64,000 bases of DNA from Saturnia japonica (lineage: Eukaryota; Arthropoda; Insecta; Lepidoptera; Saturniidae). Positions 35,572 through 47,000 of this stretch are shown here, piece by piece. The notes under the pieces were generated by a model. It ran no database searches, was not told the DNA's origin, and worked only from the letters and a program-made list of their open reading frames with translations. The stretch's first letter is position 1. Each line of letters begins with the position of its first letter. The stretch covers positions 2,604,001 through 2,668,000 of the forward strand of contig CM065309.1 of assembly GCA_033032175.1 (NCBI GenBank). Direction: 5' to 3'. Made by a program: the position numbers and the translations under genes.

Positions 35572-36414
35572 TGTAGCGACATCTCTCGCCAAAACTAACG
35601 CATCAATGAATCGACGCAACTACGTAGCGACACATAGCGACATCTATCGAGCCACATAAGACGCATCCTACTATCCTACATTGCGCTATAGAAATTAACT
35701 CAATCGTTGAGTATATATACAAGAACCCGATTACAACCGTCGGGGCAGCTGCCCGACAGACATAGCACCCGTCTGGCTGGAGGATCCTCCCTTTTCTATG
35801 GCGGATGAGGAACTTTACTCTCTGTTCTTCACCTCCGCAAAAGTGGTGACCCCGACGTGATACGTCAGCACAACCTTCTTCACAAAGCTACGTAATCATC
35901 ACTTCCTCAAGCTTTCGAGCAGCGAGTCAATACAGCCAGCCAGCATCCACGGCTACTACGGGTATCCTGACCGTACGCATGCAGCGGACGGCGCATTGCT
36001 GGTCAGCCCCACAACCTTCTCAGCAATCTTGGCACAGCACACTGCACTTCGGCCGGTCAGCAAGCAGCAGAAAACGCACTTCTCTCCTGGTCGACGTGGC
36101 GGCCAATCACCGCAGACAGTTTCAACTCACCGTGAACTATGTGACATCTAGTTCCGGACTCACTGGAACATTCCACTGGCCCGGCAAGCATCACAAGATC
36201 TATGGACGACTCAACCTGCTATCGACCTCCGGTCTCGGAGGGGAGTGATGTAGCGACATCTCTCACCACAACTGACGCATCAACGCATCGACGCAACTTC
36301 GTAGCGACACATAGCGACATATATCGAGCCACATAAGACGCACCCTACTATCCTACATTGCGCTATAAAATTAACTCAATCGTTGAGTATATAATATATA
36401 TACAAGAACCCGAC
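35572..36414 (+). mobile_element. Internally deleted LTR retrotransposon (gypsy-like, small)
   Basis: Two similar repeats start TGTAGCGACATCTCTC at 35572 and 36249 and end around AAGAACCCGA at 35730 and 36412. A polypurine tract, GGAGGGGAGTGA, lies directly before the second LTR, so the element reads on the + strand. The interior is only about 510 bases and holds a broken gag-like start (MADEELYSLFF near 35799, with a stop soon after). This fits a TRIM-like or deleted Ty3/gypsy copy. The right LTR is cut short where a LINE fragment begins. Confidence 0.7.
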
Positions 36415-36790
36415 TCGACCGTAGATCTTGCGATCGACTCTCTAGTCGACCAACTCCAAGTCGGCATCGGAGAGGCCTCGAGAGAGGTCGAAGCGGCGAA
36501 CGATCGCCGCTTTGTACTCCCTGCCGACGTGCGAGCGTTGATGACGGAGAAGAACGCTGCGACTCGTGCGCATGACTCTTATCCGACCGAGGCAAACCGC
36601 ACATGGTTACGCGCACTCCAGAGAGCGGTTAAAGCCCGTATAACCGAGTTCAGAAGTCACAAATGGGACACCTTAGTCGAAGGGTTAAGGCCGTCACATC
36701 TGTCTTACTGGAAAGTAGCCCACGCTCTTAAAATAGATCCCCACTCTCGCATGCCCCCCCTCGAAAGGGGTCCCGGCACTACACCCGCGT
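36415..36790 (+). mobile_element. Jockey-type LINE fragment
   Basis: An open frame reads through the endonuclease-RT linker of a Jockey-type ORF2: LPADVRALMTEKNAATR, then WLRALQRAVKARITEFR and SHLSYWKVAHALKIDP. It starts abruptly at the broken LTR and stops abruptly at the oppositely oriented LINE near 36790. GC content is higher than in the neighbouring LINE, so the two are different families. Confidence 0.75.
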
Positions 36791-39070
36791 TAATAAGGTT
36801 ATCATATGATTGTTCTATGTTAGTTAAACAAACTTCAGGTTGTAATGTAATTTTATTATCCAGAACTGAACTAAATAACTCCCAGTTACATTTTGTTAGA
36901 TTATACTTCAGTAACGGTGGTAGAGGAGTTAGGCGGGAAACTGATGTAGGCTTCGAAATGATGATTGGAAAGTGATCACTACCATATGATAACTCATGAC
37001 ACCTCCACATTAAACAGGACGAGAGGGACGAAGAACAAAGAGAAATGTCTAAAAAACTCAAAGATTGACCCGGAATACCACGACGAGTCACTGAGCCATC
37101 ATTTAAGACACATAAGTTCAAATCATCTATTATACCAGCAAGTTCAATTCCTAACCTATCATCGTTAGGAGCGCCCCACAGGGAATGATGAGCGTTAAAG
37201 TCACCTAAAATAATAACTGGAGAAGGGATAGAATCAATAATACACTTAAGTACAGGAATTACTGAAGTATCTTTATGGGGAATATAAAGAGAGAGAAATG
37301 AAATATTATCTATTATAGCTGCAACTGCATTTAATTTCCCCTTATTAAAAAAAGGCAGTGATAAAGATTTGAAAAAAAACATTTTTTTTAATTAGAAGGG
37401 CTGAGCCCCCAAAACCATCCTCTCTGTCATCTCTCAGAATAAAATAGCCTGGTACTTTAAATATGGTACCTGGTTTCAACCAAGTCTCGCATAAAGCTAA
37501 AATAGGTGGTTAAAATCTATTAATCAATTATTATAAATCAGTCCGTTTTGATATTACACTTCTACAGTTCCACTGAAGAATGTAATGCATGTTTGAAGGA
37601 ATTAAAAAGTGTGACTGATATATTTTGAATCAAGTTGATTGCAACGTGGTCAGGTAAACAAGAATTAGAAATAATATTCATCAAGGAAATAATCAAGGCA
37701 TTTATATCTACATTTTCTTCACTGGTATCTTTATTGTTATTCAAGGCACAACCATTATTTGAAGGAGGAATTTCATAATTTTTAATCAAGTCCTTATGTG
37801 CTTTAATATCATAGCCCTTAGCTAAAGGAGCATGTGTTTTTGGTTTCAAAAAATTGTTTTTTTATATGAAAAAGTGTTTCGTTTTGAATCATCTACCTGT
37901 GTGTGTATTAATGGTTTATCCCTATTAGGGTTGGACGTTAAAACCTCAACAAATAATTTTTTTGCAGGTGAGAATTTTTTGTCAGCCTCTTGGTAAGAGA
38001 CTGAATGATTAGACATATAATGTTTTAGGTCTTTTTGACGCACAAACTCTGAACAAGTTTTATCTATGGCTTTGTGAAGTCCAGAACAATTAATACATCT
38101 GTAGTCCCCATCTACATCACACAAAAACCATCATGATTCTCACCACATTTAAAGCAACAAGGTTTGCTTCTACACTGAATCCGTATGTGCCCAAAACGGC
38201 AGCAATTAAAACATTGTATTACTGGGTAAATATATTGTTCCACTGGCAGAGATGAATAAAAACAAAATAACCGAGAAGGAAGAGCTTAACCATCAAAAGT
38301 TATGACTACTGTTTGTGTAGGGATCCAAGTAGAGCCCTCTGGGCTACTGGTCTTCCTACTAAGCTTACGGAAACGTATGATTGACCCAAATCCATCAGGA
38401 ATTCTTAAATTATTAATAATGTCATTATGCGACCACTCAATTGGAATCTCACGAATTATTCCTAATTTACATACATTATAATTTGGAATTGAAGTTTTAT
38501 AATTATTACTACCTAATATGGAATTGCTTAAAAATTTATTGGCAGCTATTGACGACTTAAATGATACTGACAGACGATTTCTACCAATTTTTTTTATTCC
38601 GTCTTCTAAAACATCTGTCATTTGATTTTTTGTAAAAAGTAGCCAAATTTTAGTGGATGCAGAGTTGTACCTGCTTTTGGATCCTCTGTTACTAATTCCA
38701 CTGTAACAATATATGGACCGGGGTCTGAGTCTTTATAAAATTGTCTGTTAACATTATTTGAAAATTTCTCATCTGAAGTATTACTGTCAGTATTATGAGA
38801 ACTTAGAGCGCTCCCTACCTCGGAAGACTTGGTGGAAACAGGAAGATTTGTTAAAGAAGTGTTTGTAATTAATGGCTTCTTATTAAACCGAACAGATTTA
38901 TCTTTTATTGGTTTAAAAGTCTGAGTCAATTTCCGTCTATACTTTTTCATATCCTCAACAGATACCGAGTTCAACATTTTAGGATCAGAAGAAATATATC
39001 TATCTGCATCTAATAGTGTTAACAAAGGGTGTTTGTCAGGAGGAGGGTCAGGCTCAGGATCCAGATCCGT
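36790..39070 (-). mobile_element. Non-LTR retrotransposon 5' half (ORF1 and endonuclease), 3' end missing
   Basis: On the minus strand ORF1 is spread over 39025-37562 with frameshifts: a Ser/Thr-rich N-terminus, an RNA-binding-like region (LGIIREIPIEWSHNDI, about 38440), and Cys-rich knuckles (YRCINCSGLHKAIDKTC, about 38090). Then 37382 down to about 36790 encodes the APE endonuclease (VIILGDFNAHHSLWG, then GSDHFPII). It is cut inside the endonuclease end and lacks RT. LINEs normally lose their 5' end, so losing the 3' end means a later rearrangement. Confidence 0.75.
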
Positions 39071-39600
39071 GATTAATATTAAATAAAAAACTTACCACTG
39101 AATGTTCTCGAAGCTACACAAAATTAACTAAACTACACAAAATTACGGATATAAAAGTTGAAAAGAAAGACAAACTATAAGAATAAACAATAACAATGAA
39201 AATATAACGCCACAATTAATTAAAATCAAAAAATGTCGACCGCCAAATTTGAAGATTCCCCGCGCTTTTTCATATAAAAAGTTAAAAAGTCTGCAAATAA
39301 TCGAGTGTCTACTTGCGTTTGGCAGAATTTTTTCTAAACGTTATTTTATTACGCGATTATTGTAAATGTAAAACAATTTTTATTTTTTAGATATACTAAG
39401 GACCAATGTTATTTTAAGAACATTGTATTTCCGCATCATTAACAATTAGTAGGTAGGTCAATACCTACAAATCAATTTTTATATTAAATTATCCAAAATT
39501 TTCTTAATCAATTATTTCCTTTGTCACATTCCTAATAATAGCCTTTTTTTTTGAAAATTTGAGATATTATTAGTGTTGTATCAATTCAACCCACAAACAC
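39071..39600. promoter_or_regulatory. 5' flank of the histone variant gene
   Basis: AT-rich DNA between the LINE 5' end and the first untranslated exon of the H2A variant. No TATA box or histone-type promoter element stands out. Transcription presumably begins shortly before 39630. Confidence 0.35.
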
Positions 39601-39732
39601 TCATTCGAAGTACGTCGCTTTTCTCTAAAAGTAAGTATTTAATTAAAGCTGTTATTTAAAATATTATTCTGATTTCTGTTAATCTAATTGCTTTCAGTTG
39701 CGCTCGCTAGTTACGTATCCTGTGGAAATAAA

Positions 39733-40331
39733 ATGGAAGTGAAAGCGAAATCGAAGTCCTTTCACGAACGTACAAACTTAATATTACCCGTTCGTAGAAT
39801 ACACAGTGTACTTAAAAGTGGCTATTACGCACGGCGGATTTCTATAGAAGCGGCCATTTTTCTAACTGCAGTTTTAGAATATTTGTCTATGGAGATATTA
39901 GAATTGGCGGCAAAGGCCGCTGTAGAACATAGAAAAAAAAGGTAAGCAGAAGGATATTTATTTAAGGATTAAATAAAACAATTAACAATCTATAATATTA
40001 TATAACCTAACTACCCTCTTTTATTAATTAAAATAAAAAAGTTAAACTTATTACTTTACAGAACTATAGTGAATACATCGAGATTTTATTATCTTGTTAC
40101 ATAAATTAGATAATTTAATATTGGTTTGCATTGAATTTCAGAATAACTCCCCGTTATGTTGTTTTGGCGGTACGCAACGATGATGAATTAAATCGAATGC
40201 TAAAACATGTTATAATATCACAAGGTGGAGTTATACCTAAAATTGAACCCGAGCTGCGGCCAAAAAAGACTGTAATCCAAAAGCATATTCTTAGCGATGA
40301 TTCAAATAATACATCATCTCAAGAATACTAA
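39733..40331 (+). CDS. Divergent histone H2A variant with C-terminal SQEY
   Basis: Coding exons 39733-39941 and 40142-40331 (phase 2 junction, GT-AG) give 132 residues. A 5' UTR intron fits 39631-39697. The histone fold is plain: KAKSKS then [51 protein letters not shown] and PKKT line up with H2A without large gaps. All six acidic-patch positions stay acidic (E, E, E, then D, D, E; one Glu to Asp change). Differences: a very short N-tail lacking the usual Gly/Lys-rich stretch, LQFPVGR replaced by LILPVRR, many loop 1 changes, and a C-tail ending SSQEY, the phosphorylation motif of H2A.X. Introns and an AATAAA at 40420-40425 indicate a polyadenylated, replication-independent gene. A lepidopteran-specific, possibly germline or DNA-damage-linked variant is my inference. 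Confidence 0.88.
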
Positions 40332-40419
40332 AACATAATACTTGGAAGATTTTACAATTTTTTCATTAATGTTCAAACTCACTTTAAATTTATGAATTGT
40401 TTTTTGTATGTTATGAAGT

Positions 40420-40425
40420 AATAAA
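40420..40425 (+). terminator. Poly(A) signal of the H2A variant gene
   Basis: AATAAA, 89 bases after the stop codon. No histone-type 3' stem-loop was seen after the stop, in line with a polyadenylated variant-histone transcript. Confidence 0.6.
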
Positions 40426-40904
40426 TAATATTCTCTAAGAAATATTGTTCTTAATTTAATCTTAGCACTGCTTTATGATTTTTTTTTTTATTTATGATTA
40501 ACTTTATTTAAAGATATACCTAATATCTTATATTCTTAATTTAAATGCAGTGGTTACGTTTATGACAATTATGACTTCTTTTATCTGATTTGAATAATAC
40601 GTAATCTATATACACTAAGTACTTTGCAAAAAAAGGGTAGCTAAGGAAATATATGTTGTAAGGTTGATTTCAGTTAATTATATTGAATTTAATTATTTGA
40701 CGTAGTCTATATACTTATAGTCGTGTAAATTAATATGGGTGAAGTGAATTCTGGCAAATTTTTTCGTTAATTTTCAATGGATTCCATAAAACCGATGTAC
40801 GCGTCCAAATAATAACAATTGGGCAGCAATAAAGACTAGAGGTTTTTTTTATTTTTATTTTATATAAATAAATTTATAAATGTAGACATCTAATAACGAA
40901 TGTG

Positions 40905-41880
40905 ACCTCTTGCCAAAATCAAGGCTTGAATCCTTCCGGGCATGCTTTCCATTATATTTTTAATAACCTTTTGAGGAATATGTTCCCACTCGTCTGCAAT
41001 GACTCTTTTTAGCTCCCTGATGTTTTATGGAGCAGGTTGCACTGACCTTACCCATCTCTTTAGAATATCCCAGACATCCTTAATTGGATTCAGGTTAGAA
41101 CTTCGAACTGACCAATCTAAACGACTGATCCCAACTTCTTTCATGTATGCTTCCACGTCGCTAGAACGGTGAGGGTGAACATCGACGTCCATAAAAATGG
41201 AATAATCCTCAAGAGCAATCAATGCGGGCTGTGCATGTAGACTTAGGACTTCCGTCATGTACTGGTGTGCATTTAATGTTCCATTTTCTATGAAAATTAA
41301 CTCCGTGTGCTCCGTCGAATTAACTACAGCCCAAAACATAACGGAACCTCCGCCATATGGAGTGATTTCTTCGGAATACTGTTCTACATAGCGTTTTCGT
41401 GGTCTTCACAGCACTTGCCGGCGTCGTTCCTCTCTACACAAAGATGTTTTAACTTCATTAAAAAACAATTATTTGTTCCAGTCCTCCAGAGTCCATGAAA
41501 CAGTTTCGAACAAACTAAAGTCGAACAACACGGTGCTCACGGAGTAATTTAGGACCCCGGGCCGGGCGGTAACTACTGATATTGGCGGCCAAAAGCCTCT
41601 TCCTGACCATCCACAATTTAACTTCTACTCGTTTTACTTCTTCAAGGCTCTTCTTTAGGTCCACACTTGACGCTTTACGATTCCGCATCGCCTGACTCAC
41701 CGAAAAGCGGTCATCTCGTGGTTCTGTGCATCGTTTTCTTCCCGAACCGGGTCTTCCTTTGACCGAACCAGCCTCTTGGTACCGTTGCCAAGTTTTCTTG
41801 ATTCCTATGCACTTAGCCGCTGAGACACATAAGTTTGCGAACAATTTTCTTCAAGTAGGGCTATAATTTTACCGGCCCTT
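40905..41880 (-). mobile_element. Dead Tc1-like transposon
   Basis: The minus strand holds two transposase pieces. 41515-41844 has the DNA-binding part (KTWQRYQEAGSVKGRPGSGR). 41025-41339 has the catalytic part (FWAVVNSTEHTELIF, FMDVDVHPHRS, then RSSNLNPIKDVWD). The third catalytic acid, normally Glu in the NPIE motif, is Lys here, and the region between is scrambled. No clean terminal repeats were found. A diverged relative of the element at 56263. Confidence 0.75.
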
Positions 41881-41999
41881 GTCGGTTTATCAGTCAAATC
41901 AGAAAGTGGTATTTAATGTAAAAAGAAAGATTACATTGTTTAATTTACAGAAAATATCCAAAAAGTTTTAAAGTTGTAGGAATCGGCTAAAAACAGTTT

Positions 42000-44068
42000 C
42001 AGCAATTCGCGCCATTAGTAAGTGAAGCAATTTTATAATAATCATTATATTTCTTTTAAAAATTTAAATTTGGAACGCAAGAAATCATTCCAGGATGCTT
42101 CATATAATATGCCAATACATCGTCAAACTAATAATCCTCTTTCTTTTAATATTCATTGAAGTAGAGAACAAATCTAAAGTGACCGTTTTTTATGCAAAAG
42201 GGTATAAAATGATGAAGGTTTTCCGTTGTGCGGATTATGCAAAACTATTAGATATATTTCAATTATTTTGTTTAACTCCTCAGATACCTCAGAAAAAACC
42301 ACAAAAAAAAAAATTATCGCAAAATCTTCATGAACAATAATTCTGTAGGCCACGCGAGCGGAGTTGTGGGCACAGTTAGCACAAAAAGAAGCTGTAAAAT
42401 AATTAGGCTGTCTTTGGTTTTCAGTCGAATAAAAAATACAAAAGTTTTTCCGTAATATGTGGGTTGAAAATATATTTTACAGTATATGCCTACACAAACT
42501 TTTAAGCATCCTCTAGTGATGTCTGCAATCGAAGAAGCTTATGTCCCATAAAATAAATTGATTAGAGGTTGTCTTTATACGCGCATCACGCAAAACTCAG
42601 AGTAAATTAGTGGCAAAACTACTCGATAGGTTTTACTTTGACTCTTGTTGCCATATGATATTTTTTCCTTAATTTAGGTATATTTTTTGAGACCAAATAT
42701 GTTTCTGGGCATCGGTTTATTTTAATCTTTTTAACATTCATAATCTTAAGATCTTTCATATTATTTGTTTAGAGAGGTTCGATTACAGAAATAAAAGTTC
42801 TTCTGATGATGATTAGTAATAATAATAATAATAATTTTATTTATGCAAAATGTACAATTGATTTACACTTAGAAACACAAATCAAAAATAACATGGTGCT
42901 AAAATAAATGCTGGTAAATTGTAAATTGTGTGAATTTCAATAATAAAATAATAATAGCAAACAATAATAATCAAGGATAAAAAAAACAGCAATGGCTATG
43001 AATAAATTGCAGAGTCTACGTGCTCAGTGTGCTGCGCTGTGCAAATAATATTCGGACGATTATATTACTTTTTTCCCTAATTTTTAATATAATAATAATA
43101 AACAAACAATAGCCCAAACAACATGCTGTAAAGGACAATGCTTAACTTCATAAAATGGTCTTTATGATGAAGTAACTTTTGTTTGTAAGGATTAATATGC
43201 CATGCCTAAAAATAATGCTCAGAAATAACTTTTTAATATTAAACAAATTTTTATCACGAAATACCTTATTGTAGCTTAAGTATAATAGATAAGTACATAT
43301 ATGATATCGCGGACATTTTTTAAGATATACAAAAGATCAATATTTTGGTGAACATTGTATTTATGTATAATTAACCATTACGCCAGTGCACGCGGATACA
43401 GCACTTCGGGAGGGCTACCACTTCCGATTTAACGAAAATCAATATTTAAGGCTAGCTAAGAGTTGTAGCCTAATGTTAGATAGTGTAAGTATTTATTTCT
43501 TAGTCAATATAAAGTTTCTATAAATTTATATTTCAGTGATTATATAATCTTCCTATGTACAAAAATTTTATTCAGTCGAGGCGTTTTTGAGTTGAATCTG
43601 GACTTACACAAACATATAGACAGATAAAAAATATCTTATTCGTGATCAGTGTCCATTATATAGAATGTCTACCAAGAAATTTGGAAAAAAATACTTGTAC
43701 AGAATACATGCCGATAGCTCTACAGATTTATCAATATAAATTCATTTTTATAACTGTTGTTATTTGATATTTATTTAAAGTTATCTTTAGGGGTAATTTG
43801 TATTAAGGATTTGGCAATGCTGCAGAATTGTAAACAAAGTCAACACTCAAATGTCAAAACAAAGTTGAAAAATTAAAAATAAGTACATATTTGTATCGCT
43901 TTTCTGTTCTATAGTTGCGTTTTTATTATATTTATTACGGAATAATTTTAATTTTTTAATTAATTAAGTATGTCACATTTAAAGTAATACAAGTTTGGGT
44001 CATAAAACATCAGCGTGATTTCGTGAAATAGGTTATAATTCTAGGTTAATTCCTTTTCTTCTATTACA
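42000..44068. other. Intergenic DNA between the dead Tc1-like element and PUS7
   Basis: No gene found. A small AAT microsatellite (about 42817-42834) leads into 'ttttatttatgcaaaatg', a typical tail of a worn LINE. The last 200 bases should include the PUS7 promoter. The 81-codon frame at 42095-42340 has no protein character. Confidence 0.45.
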
Positions 44069-47000
44069 ATGAATAATAGGGGTTGGAATCGCAAAAGTAG
44101 GGGTTGTTTTAGAGGTGCACCTAAACGGGAAGGCTTCGGGAAAGGTGGTAACAAGGGATGGCGTGGAAATCGTCGTAACCGTGGACATCATGGTCCTCAG
44201 AACCAAAATGATGACAAACAGTGGATAAATAAGCCGACGAGAGATTTACCGGGAGCGAGATTAGTAGAAGAAAATATCGGAGTGACAGAGTATATGACAG
44301 ACCACAAAGGATTCAATGGAATTATAAAATTGAGGTAACACATAATATTTGCTAAATGTATCCAAAATCGCATACACGATTTCTAGTGGTTAAAAATAAA
44401 TAATATATTGGGCTTTAGATTAGCTACCGTTGAATTTGATGTTGTAAAGGGTTTGGGAAGGGGAGAGGTAATCTGCGTGTGAAGGAAAAAGTGTGGAAAC
44501 AATTAAAATTTATTATTTAGAATTCATCTCTTTTTTAATTTTGTGGTTATGTCTATCTAGGACAGTGCTGCTAACTGGTCTAAACAAAAACACACTGCCA
44601 GCACTTTGAAAAGTGCTAGAACATGCTAAATGTTTTTTTTGCTTCAAAAAATACATCATTTTGCCAATGTCAATTACAGGTCTAAGTGTGGTTGATTGCT
44701 TATAAAGCAATTTAATAGTGTCTAATTTAAACATATAGTCAGACAAGACTCTTTTGGTGTGAGGTGAAAAAAATGGGACGTAACAGTGCTAATCATCATA
44801 TATATTAATTCTATGGTGCCAATGCACTGAAGTGGCATTGATGACATTATGCAACAGATGTCCATACAATAAGTGCTCTTCTGTCAATGTCACTCATGAA
44901 GTAATGGCTCCAAACAGCCTTTTTCTACAATATTATTCAAATAATGATGCCTTAAATGCGCCCTAATGCCATACTGTGGGTTTTAACTTAGGATATTGAT
45001 AAATGAGTGGGTGCTTTGATTAGACAAATTATTTAAACTAAAATATTCATTATTTTAATAAAAATTTCGATTTTTATTGGTAATCAAAACAATTATTGAC
45101 AACATAATTATTTAGGTTCTCTATATCATAGAGAGCTTATTAAGTTAATTATATACATTTTATTTATAGAACTGATTTCACTGTTATCCTGACCTGGCCC
45201 TAAACAAATAGAGCTGTTGATGGCTTTTACAGCTTTACTGGGTTTGGGGGCAAGCGCTTAAGGCACTCAGCCATGGAAGGGTGAGCAACAAGCATGCAAG
45301 GGTGTCAAAGTGGCCTGACCTCAGCTTGGGCTGTTGCTGCGATTGAAATGAAGTCCCAATCTGACTAATTCCCTATGCGTAAAATTTGAGCTAAACTAAC
45401 ATATGCCTCCTAGGAGGAAGGAAGGAACATGTGTATATGTACTTAATGATTTCAAGTTAATTATCATTAACTTATTAAGCTCATCATAGGGTTCTTGGAC
45501 TTTGTCTATGTGTGATAAAAAATTTGTTTCTGCTGATGTAGATGGCTGGTCTTTGTCAATTTTCAACTTAAATTTATATTTATCCAAGGATAAAATCTTG
45601 ATCTTGATCACCTCATTTGAAGGTTGATTACCAACTCATGGACTATCATAGATTTATTTTTGTTTAGTTTTCCCTTTATTTGAAAAGGGTTACTATAATG
45701 TGAATTTTTTGAAAGTCGATCTGAACACCAAAGCGCTAGATCTGGTGAGAAACATGCCAAATTGGCAGTACTGTATATTAAATTTTAACAGATAATTATT
45801 TGTTTTTGCTTCATTATGATCACAGTTTAAATCTAACCTAATCAATTTACTTAAAACATTAAAGTAGGTCACTTTTGACATAAACCAAAAAATGATTGTT
45901 CAAAAACAAATAAAAAAAATTGTAGATAAAAATTATGATCTTCAAAAATTACCTAATTTGCCTCAAATGCTCGCCCCCCAAACCATGGTGAAGCTGTAAA
46001 AGCCACCTGAGGCTTCAATGCCCTCATGGCAACCAGTATAGTCACTATAAAAAAAGGCCTTAAGATCATTTTCAATCGAAATAGCAGAAGAGTAGTAGTC
46101 TGTGATTCATAGGCCGTAATTTGTAAAATGAGATCTAACTTCTAACTGTAAAAACAATTTGTAGTGTGAACGTGAAGACTCTCGCTAATCTAAAGTCAGC
46201 CAAAAAATATAATAACATATTAACCAAAACTATTTTTTCTATTTATAGTTTATACAGAACTTATAATAAAATAAAAAAAAAAAACAATTTTTTAAATATT
46301 TGTCTGACTTTTTGTTCCAATAATCTCTGAAACGGTTGGGCCGATTTTAACGGGACTTTCACTGTACCTGCGGCTGCGCTCGCATGGAGTACACAATGCC
46401 GTCGATCGGACACGCGCGCGTATCCTGCTACCTCCGGTCCAGGTTGTTTTAAAGATAAAAAGGCTAATTGTGGGTAATCCTTACAATTAGAATAATGCTC
46501 TCTCTGATTTTTATTCTAGCTCTTTTTAATATATACAATTGCGTAGTACATTAATTTGACATACCTCTTATGGTTTACTCAGCGTAAGCCATTTAAGCAC
46601 CCGAATTAATTCATCATGACTCCATAACCAGTTTTATTTTATTTGCACGGAACCCTACTTCTTTTGCTGAAATAAAAGTAGCCTAAGTTACTCCTTATAA
46701 CATCAGCTATCTGCCAGTGAAAGTCTTGTCAAAATCGGTCCATTCATACAACAAGGAATCGGCCGAACAAACAATATAAGTATAACAGTTATAAGTACCG
46801 CATATACTTTTATATGCATTTAGTAAAAAGCTTTTATTTTAACACTACGAAGAGACACTACAATTTTATTTATTTGTATGGGTTTATTACTTACTATTCA
46901 GGTATGCAGATTTTCAAGTGTCAGAAGTAAATGAAAAGGGTGAAGTAGCCAAACTAACAGACTTGACACCACCTGAACCCCCAGCAGAGAAGCAAGTCGA

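Noticed and set aside
42095..42340. 81-codon frame with a hydrophobic start
   Set aside because: No family, no splice context and a low-complexity Lys/Gln end; AT-rich DNA gives such frames by chance.
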